NCBI RefSeq assembly: GCF_020514235.1
Contig: NZ_VTLB01000004.1
Location: 124,001 to 188,000, forward strand
Source: Synechococcus sp. MU1617
Lineage (GTDB): Bacteria; Cyanobacteriota; Cyanobacteriia; PCC-6307; Cyanobiaceae
Direction of reading: 5' to 3'
Length of the DNA stretch: 64,000 nucleotides
This document shows, one piece after another, positions 56,781 to 64,000 of the stretch. Both the position numbers and the translations under genes were made by a program. The notes under the pieces are model-generated. The model was not told the DNA's origin and did not search any database. It saw nothing but the letters and a program-made list of their open reading frames with translations. Positions within the stretch are counted from its first letter, which is position 1; every line of letters begins with the position of its first letter.

Positions 56781-56842
56781 CCGTTTGACAAGGGGATTGC
56801 GTCGGCTGCTGATCAGGGGAGAGAAGGAGTCCAGAGAATGAC

Positions 56843-57091
56843 TCAGAACGCTGCGTGTTTGCGCACGTTGAGGCCTTTGTGAACGCTCAGATTTTCGCCA
56901 TCGAGATCGAGGCCGTTGATGGCTGCGATTTCACCTTTAATTCCTTCCGCCGCAAGATTCTCAATCAACTTTTTGATCACCTGATCCTCAACGGTTGTGT
57001 GATCGATGGAGTCAGGAGTGAGGAGCTCAAGGAACTTGCCAACCTTGGAAGCAACCACTTCCGATGCATTGGAGATCTTGAGAACGATCAT
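56843..57091 (-). CDS. Small conserved-looking protein, unknown function
   Basis: An 82-residue soluble protein (MIVLKISNASEVVASKVGKF at the start) with an alpha/beta pattern and no signal. It resembles small hypothetical proteins annotated in marine picocyanobacteria, but no function is known to me. It lies between the trmH-family gene and tRNA-Leu(CAG). PurS was considered from size and position but the sequence does not match it. Confidence 0.72.
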   Translation of the reverse strand: MIVLKISNASEVVASKVGKFLELLTPDSIDHTTVEDQVIKKLIENLAAEGIKGEIAAINGLDLDGENLSVHKGLNVRKHAAF

Positions 57092-57123
57092 GATTGTCGG
57101 GCGTTGCTATCCGACAAAGTTAG

Positions 57124-57207
57124 TGCGGATGGGGAGACTTGAACTCCCACGATGTTGCCACCACTAGTACCTGAAACTAGCGCGTCTACCAATTCCGCCA
57201 CATCCGC
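57124..57207 (-). tRNA. tRNA-Leu (anticodon CAG)
   Basis: An 84-base tRNA on the minus strand. Acceptor stem GCGGATG pairs with CATCCGC, followed by discriminator A. D-arm GGCGGAATTGGTAGACGC, anticodon loop TTCAGGT (CAG), a long variable arm typical of tRNA-Leu, and T-loop GTTCAAGTC. CCA is not encoded. Confidence 0.95.
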
Positions 57208-57274
57208 TGGCGTGTCGTGTTCGACCGAAAGAACATAGGGCATCACCGATTCGTGACTGCCCCAGCCCCGTAAC

Positions 57275-57309
57275 AAACTGTCCAGTTTGAACGCCGGCCG
57301 TCTAGACGG
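57275..57309. promoter_or_regulatory. Two short palindromes upstream of murA
   Basis: AAACTG-tc-CAGTTT at 57275-57288 and the perfect 12-mer CCGTCTAGACGG at 57298-57309, within the 149-base gap between tRNA-Leu and murA. Either might be a regulator site, but palindromes this short also arise by chance. Confidence 0.3.
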
Positions 57310-57356
57310 TCTCAAAGAACGTTGCCAAGATCCCGATATAGGGGATCAGCTCATCG

Positions 57357-58658
57357 ATGAAGGCCGTTGCAGAAGTGTCTCAAGAGGGTCTCAAGCAACG
57401 CCTCAATGTCAGCGGCGGCCAGGCATTGAAGGGAACGCTTCACGTCAGCGGTGCCAAAAACTCTGCTCTGGTGCTGATGACAGCCAGCCTCCTCAGCGAG
57501 GAGACCATTGAGCTGACCAATATTCCCTCCCTCACAGACATCGATGGCATGAGCGCCATCCTTGAATCTCTGGGGGTTCAGGTGAACCGAAGGGCGGACC
57601 GCATTCGCCTCACCGCCGCCAAGCTCAGCGGCTCTGCTCCTCCCTACGAACTGGTCAACAGCCTTCGCGCCAGTTTCTTCAGCATTGGCCCCCTGCTTGG
57701 ACGCTTGGGACACGCACGGGTCCCCCTGCCTGGGGGTTGCCGCATCGGGGCACGTCCCGTCGTCGAGCACATCCGCGGCCTGAAAGCCCTTGGTGCCGTC
57801 GTCCACGTTGAGCACGGGATTGTCACGGCGTCAGTCCCGGGCATCAAAAAACGCCTGACAGGGGCTCAGATCGTGCTCGACTGCCCCAGCGTTGGCGCCA
57901 CCGAAACCCTACTGATGGCAGCGGTTCTAGCCGATGGGGTCTCCACCATTGAAAATGCTGCTCAGGAACCTGAAGTGCAGGACCTGGCCAACCTGCTCAA
58001 CAGCATGGGAGCCCAGGTCAGCGGCGCTGGCGGCCCGGTGATCACCGTTAAGGGAGTGGAGCGGCTCCATGGTTGCAACAACTATCCGGTGATCCCGGAT
58101 CGCATCGAAGCCGGAACTTTCCTGATGGCGGCGGCAATCACGCGCTCACCACTCGTGGTGGAGCCCGTCATTCCCGAGCACCTCAGCGCGGTAATCCAAA
58201 AACTTCGGGATTGCGGCTGCTCCATCGACATCAAGGGGAGGGCCGTGACGATCACCCCGGGAGAGATCACGGCCGTGGACATCACCACCCAGCCGTTTCC
58301 TGGGTTTCCAACCGATCTTCAGGCACCGTTCATGGCCCTGATGTGCACCGCGAAGGGCACCAGTGTGATCAGCGAAAAGATCTACGAAAACCGGCTGCAG
58401 CATGTGGCCGAACTGCAACGCATGGGGGCATCCATTCGTCTCAAGGGCAGCACAGCCATTGTTGAAGGCGTGGCTCAGCTGAGCGCGGCTCCCGTCACCG
58501 GCACCGACCTCCGTGCAGCGGCTGCCATGGTTCTGGCTGGTCTCTCCGCCAAAGGAATCACCGAAGTGGCTGGTCTGAAGCACCTTGATCGGGGTTACGA
58601 CGACCTCGAAGCCAAGCTCAGCGCTGCCGGCGCTGAGGTGAAGCGCAACATCCACTGA
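57357..58658 (+). CDS. murA: UDP-N-acetylglucosamine 1-carboxyvinyltransferase
   Basis: A 433-residue enzyme for the first committed step of peptidoglycan synthesis. The active-site loop Cys is kept in PLPGGCRIGARPVVEH (about residue 128). SGAKNSALVLM near residue 32 holds the conserved Lys-Asn pair. AGTFLMAAAITR and FPTDLQAPFMAL are later family blocks. Flanked by two tRNA-Leu genes. Confidence 0.97.
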   Translation: MKAVAEVSQEGLKQRLNVSGGQALKGTLHVSGAKNSALVLMTASLLSEETIELTNIPSLTDIDGMSAILESLGVQVNRRADRIRLTAAKLSGSAPPYELVNSLRASFFSIGPLLGRLGHARVPLPGGCRIGARPVVEHIRGLKALGAVVHVEHGIVTASVPGIKKRLTGAQIVLDCPSVGATETLLMAAVLADGVSTIENAAQEPEVQDLANLLNSMGAQVSGAGGPVITVKGVERLHGCNNYPVIPDRIEAGTFLMAAAITRSPLVVEPVIPEHLSAVIQKLRDCGCSIDIKGRAVTITPGEITAVDITTQPFPGFPTDLQAPFMALMCTAKGTSVISEKIYENRLQHVAELQRMGASIRLKGSTAIVEGVAQLSAAPVTGTDLRAAAAMVLAGLSAKGITEVAGLKHLDRGYDDLEAKLSAAGAEVKRNIH

Positions 58659-58691
58659 AGCGGGGCCCTTCAATCAATACAATTCCCGTGC

Positions 58692-58774
58692 GGGAGCCTG
58701 GCGGAATTGGTAGACGCAGCTGACTCAAAATCAGCCGGCCACTGGTCTTGGGGGTTCAAGTCCCCCGGCTCCCA
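58692..58774 (+). tRNA. tRNA-Leu (anticodon CAA)
   Basis: An 83-base tRNA. Acceptor stem GGGAGCC pairs with GGCTCCC, discriminator A at 58774. D-arm GGCGGAATTGGTAGACGC, anticodon loop CTCAAAA (CAA), long variable arm, T-loop GTTCAAGTC. It ends 13 bases before argD; CCA is not encoded. Confidence 0.95.
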
Positions 58775-58787
58775 TCCATCCGCTGTG

Positions 58788-59969
58788 ATGAACACCTACG
58801 GCCGTTTCCCTTTGGCTCTGGCCAAAGGGAAAGGCTGCTGGGTCAAGGACACCGAAGGGCGGCGCTACCTGGATGCAGTCGCTGGCATCGCCACTTGCAC
58901 CCTGGGCCACAGCGACAGAGCCATGCAGCGGGCTCTGCGCAAGCAGCTGGGACGCCTCCAGCACGTTTCGAACCTCTATCAGATTCCAGAACAGGAAGAG
59001 TTGGCCAGCTGGTTGGTGCACAACAGCTGTGCTGACAGCGTCTTCTTCTGCAATTCCGGAGCCGAAGCCAATGAAGCCGCGATCAAGCTGGCCCGGAAAC
59101 ACGGACATCAACGGCGCGGCATCGAACAGCCCGTGATCCTCACGGCAGCAGCCAGCTTTCATGGCCGCACGCTCGCGGCGGTCACCGCCACCGGTCAACC
59201 CAAGTACCACAAGGGTTTTGAGCCCATGGTGACCGGGTTTGATTACTTCCCTTACAACGATCTAAAGGCTCTCGAAGCCCTGATCAACCGCTACGAACAG
59301 GCCGGTCCCTCGATCGCAGCTGTTCTGGTTGAACCCCTGCAAGGTGAGGGTGGCGTCAACCCTGGAGACCGCGTTTTCTTCTCACGCCTGCGCGAGATCT
59401 GCACAGAGAACAACATCCTGCTGATCCTTGATGAAGTGCAGGTGGGCATGGGACGGAGCGGCCGCCTGTGGGGCTATGAGCAGCTGGGCATCAGCCCTGA
59501 CGCCTTCACCCTGGCCAAGGGCCTGGGCGGTGGCCATGCCATTGGTGCCTTGCTGGTGAACGCATCCGCGGATGTGTTTGAACCCGGCGACCATGCCAGC
59601 ACCTTCGGCGGCAATCCATTCGCCTGCCGGGCGGGTTTGACGGTGGCCACCGAAATCGAACGACGAGGACTGCTAACCAACGTCACAGCCCGCGGCGAAC
59701 AACTGCGCGATGGGCTCCAAGAGCTGGTGAACTGCTTCCCCGAGCACCTGCAAGGCGTGCGGGGCTGGGGCCTGCTCCAAGGCATCGTGATCCGGGAGGG
59801 CAGCAGTTGGAAGGCCCCTGCGCTGGCAAAAGCCGCCATCGACCACGGCCTGCTGCTGGTGGCGGCCGGCCCCTCGGTGCTGCGCATGGTGCCCCCACTG
59901 ACCATCAACAAGCGCGAGGTGCGCGAACTGCTGCGCCGCCTGGCGGCAACCCTCTCCAGCGTCAGCTGA
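58788..59969 (+). CDS. argD: Acetylornithine aminotransferase
   Basis: A 393-residue PLP enzyme of arginine synthesis. The PLP lysine is in FTLAKGLGGGHAIGALLV. FFCNSGAEANEAAIKLARK, LILDEVQVGMGRSG and HASTFGGNPFACRAGL are class III transaminase blocks. ATG 58788 is chosen; the frame upstream runs through tRNA-Leu and is not coding. FolC follows with no gap. Confidence 0.95.
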   Translation: MNTYGRFPLALAKGKGCWVKDTEGRRYLDAVAGIATCTLGHSDRAMQRALRKQLGRLQHVSNLYQIPEQEELASWLVHNSCADSVFFCNSGAEANEAAIKLARKHGHQRRGIEQPVILTAAASFHGRTLAAVTATGQPKYHKGFEPMVTGFDYFPYNDLKALEALINRYEQAGPSIAAVLVEPLQGEGGVNPGDRVFFSRLREICTENNILLILDEVQVGMGRSGRLWGYEQLGISPDAFTLAKGLGGGHAIGALLVNASADVFEPGDHASTFGGNPFACRAGLTVATEIERRGLLTNVTARGEQLRDGLQELVNCFPEHLQGVRGWGLLQGIVIREGSSWKAPALAKAAIDHGLLLVAAGPSVLRMVPPLTINKREVRELLRRLAATLSSVS

Positions 59970-61184
59970 GTGGACGATCTGTCTGATCTGATCCCACGCT
60001 TCGATCTGCGTGGCATGGATCTGCAGTTGGATCGCATGCATGCGGCACTGCACGAGCTCGACCATCCCTGTCGGACGATCCCCGCGATTCAGGTGCTGGG
60101 CACCAATGGCAAGGGTTCCATCGTCAGCTTTCTGGAATCAGCCCTTTGTGCAGCCGGCCTCCGCTGCGGGGTCACAACCTCCCCCCATCTGGTGAGCTGG
60201 TGCGAACGCATCCGGATCAAGGGAAAGCCCATTGCCGCTGAAACGCTGCGCACCCAGTTGCAGGCGCTCCAGCCCCTGAACGAACGGCATCGGCTCACCC
60301 CATTTGAACTGCTCGTGACCTCAGCCTTCTTGGAGTTCCAACGGCACGCCTGCGACCTGCTGGTGCTGGAAGTGGGGCTGGGAGGGAGGCTTGATGCAAC
60401 CACGGCCCACCCATGCCGCCCTGTGGTGGCTGTCGCCAGCATTGGCCTGGACCACTGCGAGCACCTGGGCAACAGCCTCACCGCTATCGCAACCGAAAAA
60501 GCGGCAGCGATCCCGCCGCAGGCCACCGTGATCAGTTGCGTCCAAGCCCCTGAAGTGCAGGACGTCCTGGAGACAACCTGCCGGACCCAGCAGGCCAAGC
60601 TCCACTGGGTGAAGCCCCTGGATTCAACCTGGCAACTGGGCTTGTCCGGCACCATTCAGCGGAGCAACGCCGCTGTGGCCCTGGGTGCCTTGCGAGCCCT
60701 CTCGGGCTTGGGCTGGACCTTGCCTGAAGCCGTAATCCAGGAGGGCTTTGCCACAGCCCACTGGCCCGGTCGCCTGCAAACCGTGCATTGGGGGGACCAA
60801 AAGCTTCGCCTGGATGGAGCCCACAATCCACCGGCAGCGGTGCAGCTGGCCGAAGAACGCAGCCAGTGGATCGATGCCTCCAATGGCGTGGTGTGGATCC
60901 TGGCAATCCAGGCCCATAAGGACGCTGTCGCCATGCTCCAGACGCTGCTGCAGCCGCAGGACCAGGCTTGGATCATTCCTGTGCCGAGCCACAAGAGCTG
61001 GAGCCGGTCGGCCCTCCTCCAGGAACTGCCTCAGCTCGAGCACCAGCTGCAGGAGGCCGACGGCCTTGAAACCGTGCTGAACCACCTCAGCAGCAACGAA
61101 TGGCCGACACCTGTACCGATTGTTGCCGGATCGCTGTATCTGATCGGTGACCTGTTCGCTCGTGGCGTTGTAACGGCAGAGTGA
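59970..61184 (+). CDS. folC: Folylpolyglutamate synthase / dihydrofolate synthase
   Basis: A 404-residue Mur-ligase-like enzyme adding glutamate to folates. P-loop VLGTNGKGSIVSFLESAL; SPHLVSWCERIRIKGKPI; LEVGLGGRLDATTA; C-terminal domain with LRLDGAHNPPAAVQL. The GTG start directly follows the argD stop. Its own stop overlaps the next start (GTGA). Confidence 0.95.
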   Translation: MDDLSDLIPRFDLRGMDLQLDRMHAALHELDHPCRTIPAIQVLGTNGKGSIVSFLESALCAAGLRCGVTTSPHLVSWCERIRIKGKPIAAETLRTQLQALQPLNERHRLTPFELLVTSAFLEFQRHACDLLVLEVGLGGRLDATTAHPCRPVVAVASIGLDHCEHLGNSLTAIATEKAAAIPPQATVISCVQAPEVQDVLETTCRTQQAKLHWVKPLDSTWQLGLSGTIQRSNAAVALGALRALSGLGWTLPEAVIQEGFATAHWPGRLQTVHWGDQKLRLDGAHNPPAAVQLAEERSQWIDASNGVVWILAIQAHKDAVAMLQTLLQPQDQAWIIPVPSHKSWSRSALLQELPQLEHQLQEADGLETVLNHLSSNEWPTPVPIVAGSLYLIGDLFARGVVTAE

Positions 61185-61726
61185 CCACAGCTTGCGCGTG
61201 GACTGTGCTGCGAATCTCCAGGTTGCTGGGCCTTCTCCTGCCCCTTCTGCTCATGGCAACGCCTGCCCAGGCCCTTGACACCTCAGCTGGGGTGGGGCTG
61301 CAGGACCGGGCCCTGTTCCAGGAAAAAGTGGATTACACGCTCACCAACCAGAGCAACGGTGACTTCGAGGGGCAGAACCTGGCCAACACATCCTTTGCCG
61401 GAGCTGTGGGCCGCGGAGCGAATTTCCGGGGCGCCAACCTGCATGGCGCGATCCTCACCCAAGGGGCCTTCGCCGAGGCTGATTTCCAAGGCGCTGACCT
61501 CTCCGATGCCCTGATGGATCGCGCTGACTTTGTCGCCACCGATCTACGCAATGCCGTCCTAACCGGGATCATTGCTTCGGGCAGCAGCTTCAGCAACGCT
61601 CAGATCGAGGGGGCTGACTTCACTGACGCCCTGCTCGATCGTGATGATCAACGCCGGCTATGCGGCGAGGCCGATGGCATCAACCCCAGCACGGGAGTCG
61701 CCACCTTCGACAGTCTTGGCTGCTGA
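61181..61726 (+). CDS. Pentapeptide-repeat protein, exported
   Basis: A 181-residue protein with an N-terminal signal (LLGLLLPLLLMATPAQA) and then pentapeptide repeats of the A(D/N)LxG type (GANFRGANLHGAIL, GADLSDALMDRADF, GADFTDALLD). A right-handed beta-helix in the lumen or periplasm is expected. The C-terminus has two Cys (RRLCGEADG and the last residue). Function unknown. It overlaps folC by four bases. Confidence 0.88.
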   Translation: MTTACAWTVLRISRLLGLLLPLLLMATPAQALDTSAGVGLQDRALFQEKVDYTLTNQSNGDFEGQNLANTSFAGAVGRGANFRGANLHGAILTQGAFAEADFQGADLSDALMDRADFVATDLRNAVLTGIIASGSSFSNAQIEGADFTDALLDRDDQRRLCGEADGINPSTGVATFDSLGC

Positions 61727-61729
61727 TCC

Positions 61730-63079
61730 TCAGGAGCGCTCCTCCCAACCCCGAAGCTTGCCTGGATTGAGCAGACCGGCAGGATCAAAGCGCTGCTTGG
61801 CCGCCACCTGATCGGCATCGATGACGCCAAGGCCGCCGTCTTCCACAGTGATCACGTGGGGGTTGAACAGCACGGCACCCGCGGCCCTGCAGTCGTCCAT
61901 CAACCGGTTCAGCTGATCTGCTCCCTGCCAACGCACCAACGGCAGAGCAGCCAGGCGGGGACAGCCCTGCTGTCGCACAAGCTCGAGATGCCAGACCAGG
62001 GCATCACCCCAGCGCTGCTTCAGTGCCGCCATCGCAGGGGCCTCCGGTTGCGGCAACAGCATCTGCAGGTAGGTCCATCCCGGCTCGGAGGCCCGCACAT
62101 GCAGGGTGGTGTGATTCCAGCTCAGCTCGCGCAAGCCATTGCCCCCGGAGAGATCCTCAGGGCCGAGATCCCGCAGGCTGGCCCCGGCTGACTGAACCAT
62201 CCTTTGCAAGCTTTTGAGCCCATCGGGTGCGACGAGCAACAGCAGCCGGTGGGCTGAGACGGCAGGACCACCCCAGCCGGGCATCCGCGACAGCAGCGGC
62301 TGTTCCAGCAGGCTCGCCAAATGGAGATCCAAGGCCGAGGCAGCGATCCTCTGCATCAGCTCAATTGCCTGCTCCCAGTGCTCGCAGTCCACACTCACCT
62401 GGTGCCAGTTGACCGCTGGAGCTGTGGCCAGGCTGAGGGCCGTGATGATGCCGTTGGTGCCGTAGGCATGGTTCAAGGCCTCGGCATCCATCTCGCCGAG
62501 TTGATGGCGCTGGGCATCGGGGCGTAGAGGCACAATCTCCAACCCGAGGAGATGGCCTGGATCCCGCAGAAAGCCCCAGCGCAGCGAACCGATGCCCCCA
62601 GATCCCCCTGCAACAAAGCCACCAATAGTGGCGCTGCGCCAGGTGCTGGGCATCAAGCGCAGCTGGCGTCCATGCCGGCGCAACTCCTGATCCAGATCAC
62701 GCATCACACAGCCCGGTTCCACGGTCACCACCCCAGTGATCGGATCAATCGAACGGATCTGCCGCAGGGCCGTGGTGAGCATCACAACGCCGCCCTGCAG
62801 AGGCACACACTGGCCGTAGTTCCCCGTCCCGGAACCACGCAGGGTCAAGGGAATCTGGTGCTCAGCGCAGGCCGAAGCCAGTCGTTCGACGGCGTCCACC
62901 GAGCCGGGGCGGACCACCAACTCAGCACGGCAGGCCTCCAGCCGCGGCGTCAGGACGGGGGAGTACTCAAAGGCATCCCGGGAATGGCGCTGAAGCTCCC
63001 CCGGTTCCTCCAACAGCTCCAGATCCGGAACAACGCTGAGGGCTTGCCGCAGGGCAATTAAGGCTTCAGCGCGACCCAT
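61730..63079 (-). CDS. GlcD-like FAD-binding oxidoreductase
   Basis: A 449-residue flavoprotein of the glycolate oxidase GlcD / FAD-linked oxidase type. PCMH-type FAD domain with TLRGSGTGNYGQCVPLQGGV and FVAGGSGGIGSLRWGF; C-terminal substrate domain ending RFDPAGLLNPGKLRGW. GlcE/F partners are not visible. Substrate is probably a 2-hydroxy acid. ATG 63079 is chosen over GTG 63094. It follows the amidohydrolase gene closely on the same strand. Confidence 0.87.
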   Translation of the reverse strand: MGRAEALIALRQALSVVPDLELLEEPGELQRHSRDAFEYSPVLTPRLEACRAELVVRPGSVDAVERLASACAEHQIPLTLRGSGTGNYGQCVPLQGGVVMLTTALRQIRSIDPITGVVTVEPGCVMRDLDQELRRHGRQLRLMPSTWRSATIGGFVAGGSGGIGSLRWGFLRDPGHLLGLEIVPLRPDAQRHQLGEMDAEALNHAYGTNGIITALSLATAPAVNWHQVSVDCEHWEQAIELMQRIAASALDLHLASLLEQPLLSRMPGWGGPAVSAHRLLLLVAPDGLKSLQRMVQSAGASLRDLGPEDLSGGNGLRELSWNHTTLHVRASEPGWTYLQMLLPQPEAPAMAALKQRWGDALVWHLELVRQQGCPRLAALPLVRWQGADQLNRLMDDCRAAGAVLFNPHVITVEDGGLGVIDADQVAAKQRFDPAGLLNPGKLRGWEERS

Positions 63080-63097
63080 GACGTGGCGGAACACTGG

Positions 63098-64000
63098 TCA
63101 GTGTCTAGCGCTTGGTGACGACTGCCAGTGGCCGTTCACGAGAATCTGACGCTGGGGAGAACACTGGATCAGATCGGACCATCCCCGGCCCTCCGTGCAG
63201 ATCAGATCGGCTGGAGCACCGGCCCGCAGCACCCCATCCCACTCCAACTGAAGAATGGCGGGCGGCGCTGTAGTGAAGGGAGCCAGGCCCAGGCGCTGCC
63301 AGGGCAACAACTGAGTCAACGGCATCGAAGCAGACAGCAGGGCCAAGGGATCAAAGTCGCCTCCCGGGAACCAAGGATCAGCCACGTTGTCACCCGCAAC
63401 CGCAACAGGAACACCGCAACGTTGCAACTGACGGATTGGGGCCTGCGGACGCTGAAGTGGTGTGGCGTGATCCGCCCGTGCCAGCAACCAGGCATTGGTG
63501 AGAGGCAGGGCAATCACATTGATCTGTGCTGCCGCCATGCGCTCTGCCAACCGCATAAGGCGTGGCGCCGGCAGCAGGGAAAGACTGCTGGCATGGCTGC
63601 AGGTGACTGCAACCTGCACTGGTACGCGCCGCAGAGCCTTCAGAAGCTGAACCATGCCCTCCGCCGCACCATGATCCGCTTCATCGATGTGCAGATCGAC
63701 GCCGCAGCTGTAGCGATCAGCCAAGCGCAACAACGCCTCCAGCTGCTCGGTGACCACAGAAGATCCGCAGGGGGGAGTCACGACACCGCCCAAGCAGCCG
63801 CCACTGGCGGCGACGCGACGCGCCAGAACATCAGCTTCAGCTGTCCCCCAGAAGGCCAAAGGCACCAGCGCCACCAGCTGGAGATCGATGCGGCTGCGCC
63901 AGCGCTGCTGCAGCGTGAGCAGCGCATCCCAGCTGGGCTCAGCGCCGGGGCCACCACTGTCGACATGGCTGCGGATGGCCCGCAGCCCATTGGCAAACGC
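63098..64000 (-). CDS. Cytosine-deaminase-like amidohydrolase (5' part beyond window)
   Basis: At least 300 residues of an amidohydrolase; the N-terminus lies past the window end, since the frame is open to 64000. Metal or active-site motifs in the CodA-like order: IRSHVDSGG, VDLHIDEADHGAAEG, VTCSHASSLSLL and AGDNVADPWFPGG. The C-terminus returns to the small beta domain (ADLICTEG, RQILVNGHW). The substrate could be cytosine or another cyclic amide. Confidence 0.85.
   Translation of the reverse strand, partial: AFANGLRAIRSHVDSGGPGAEPSWDALLTLQQRWRSRIDLQLVALVPLAFWGTAEADVLARRVAASGGCLGGVVTPPCGSSVVTEQLEALLRLADRYSCGVDLHIDEADHGAAEGMVQLLKALRRVPVQVAVTCSHASSLSLLPAPRLMRLAERMAAAQINVIALPLTNAWLLARADHATPLQRPQAPIRQLQRCGVPVAVAGDNVADPWFPGGDFDPLALLSASMPLTQLLPWQRLGLAPFTTAPPAILQLEWDGVLRAGAPADLICTEGRGWSDLIQCSPQRQILVNGHWQSSPSARH

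Noticed and set aside
56843-57091. PurS as identity of the 82-residue gene
   Set aside because: Size is similar, but the residues do not match the PurS pattern.
57088-57315. 75-residue minus-strand frame
   Set aside because: Mostly the translation of tRNA-Leu(CAG).
58707-58787. Upstream extension of the argD frame
   Set aside because: It is the translation of tRNA-Leu(CAA).
1-64000. Search for insertion sequences, integrases, CRISPR arrays and rRNA
   Set aside because: No transposase- or integrase-like protein, no regularly spaced repeats and no rRNA sequence were recognised.

Overview
The window looks like chromosome from a marine picocyanobacterium of the Synechococcus type. It is G+C-rich and gene-dense, and several genes are typical of cyanobacteria: a CpcS/CpeS-type phycobiliprotein lyase, the ARC6-like division protein Ftn2/ZipN, CpmA/LarB, a ThiE with the cyanobacterial N-terminal extension, DUF1517, DUF3611, DUF3122 and TIGR03792 proteins, and a nickel superoxide dismutase with its maturation protease. 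The genus is an inference from gene content; no rRNA is present. No insertion sequence, integrase, phage gene or CRISPR array was seen. No gene-free stretch exceeds 300 bases; the longest is about 234 bases (22488-22721).

Layout. 1-9.2 kb: a truncated ribD with a DUF3122 protein, an AraC-type regulator, a GH116 glycosidase, a sulfotransferase, cobL (cbiE-cbiT fusion), and a nadK / degenerate response regulator / DUF192 operon. 9.2-26.3 kb: an accessory block of about 17 kb made of cell-envelope and secreted proteins. It holds a formylglycine-generating enzyme with a Cys-type sulfatase lipoprotein, an FAD amine oxidase, four DUF1254/DUF1214 proteins (two secreted, two lipoproteins), a MetA-like outer-membrane protein, a secreted beta-propeller protein, a ferric-reductase-like membrane protein, and two paralogous outer-membrane barrel proteins at its edges. 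26.4-36.3 kb: housekeeping genes (pheS, surE, ribF, thiE-thiS, larB/cpmA, a fused trmD-ispF, a bilin lyase, a PhyH-family oxygenase).

36.3-51.4 kb: era, an acetolactate decarboxylase carrying an N-terminal ribbon-helix-helix domain, a Bax-inhibitor-like membrane protein, the rpsP-phoH pair, ffh with a long Met-Gly-Pro repeat tail, ftn2, pdhA, a group 2 sigma factor, nnrED, mnmA and lnt. 51.4-53.6 kb: an FKBP isomerase and the NiSOD module sodN-sodX with a convergent nickel-transporter-like gene. 53.6-64 kb: trpC, a trmH-family methylase with lpdA, murA flanked by two tRNA-Leu genes, argD-folC, a pentapeptide-repeat protein, and a GlcD-like oxidase behind a truncated cytosine-deaminase-like amidohydrolase.

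The strongest unusual signals are these: the DUF1254/sulfatase/amine-oxidase envelope cluster bracketed by paralogous barrels; a perfect 13-bp terminator hairpin with a T-run lying inside the sodX reading frame, which has no standard start codon upstream of its catalytic serine; the RHH-acetolactate decarboxylase fusion; and the single-ORF TrmD-IspF fusion.
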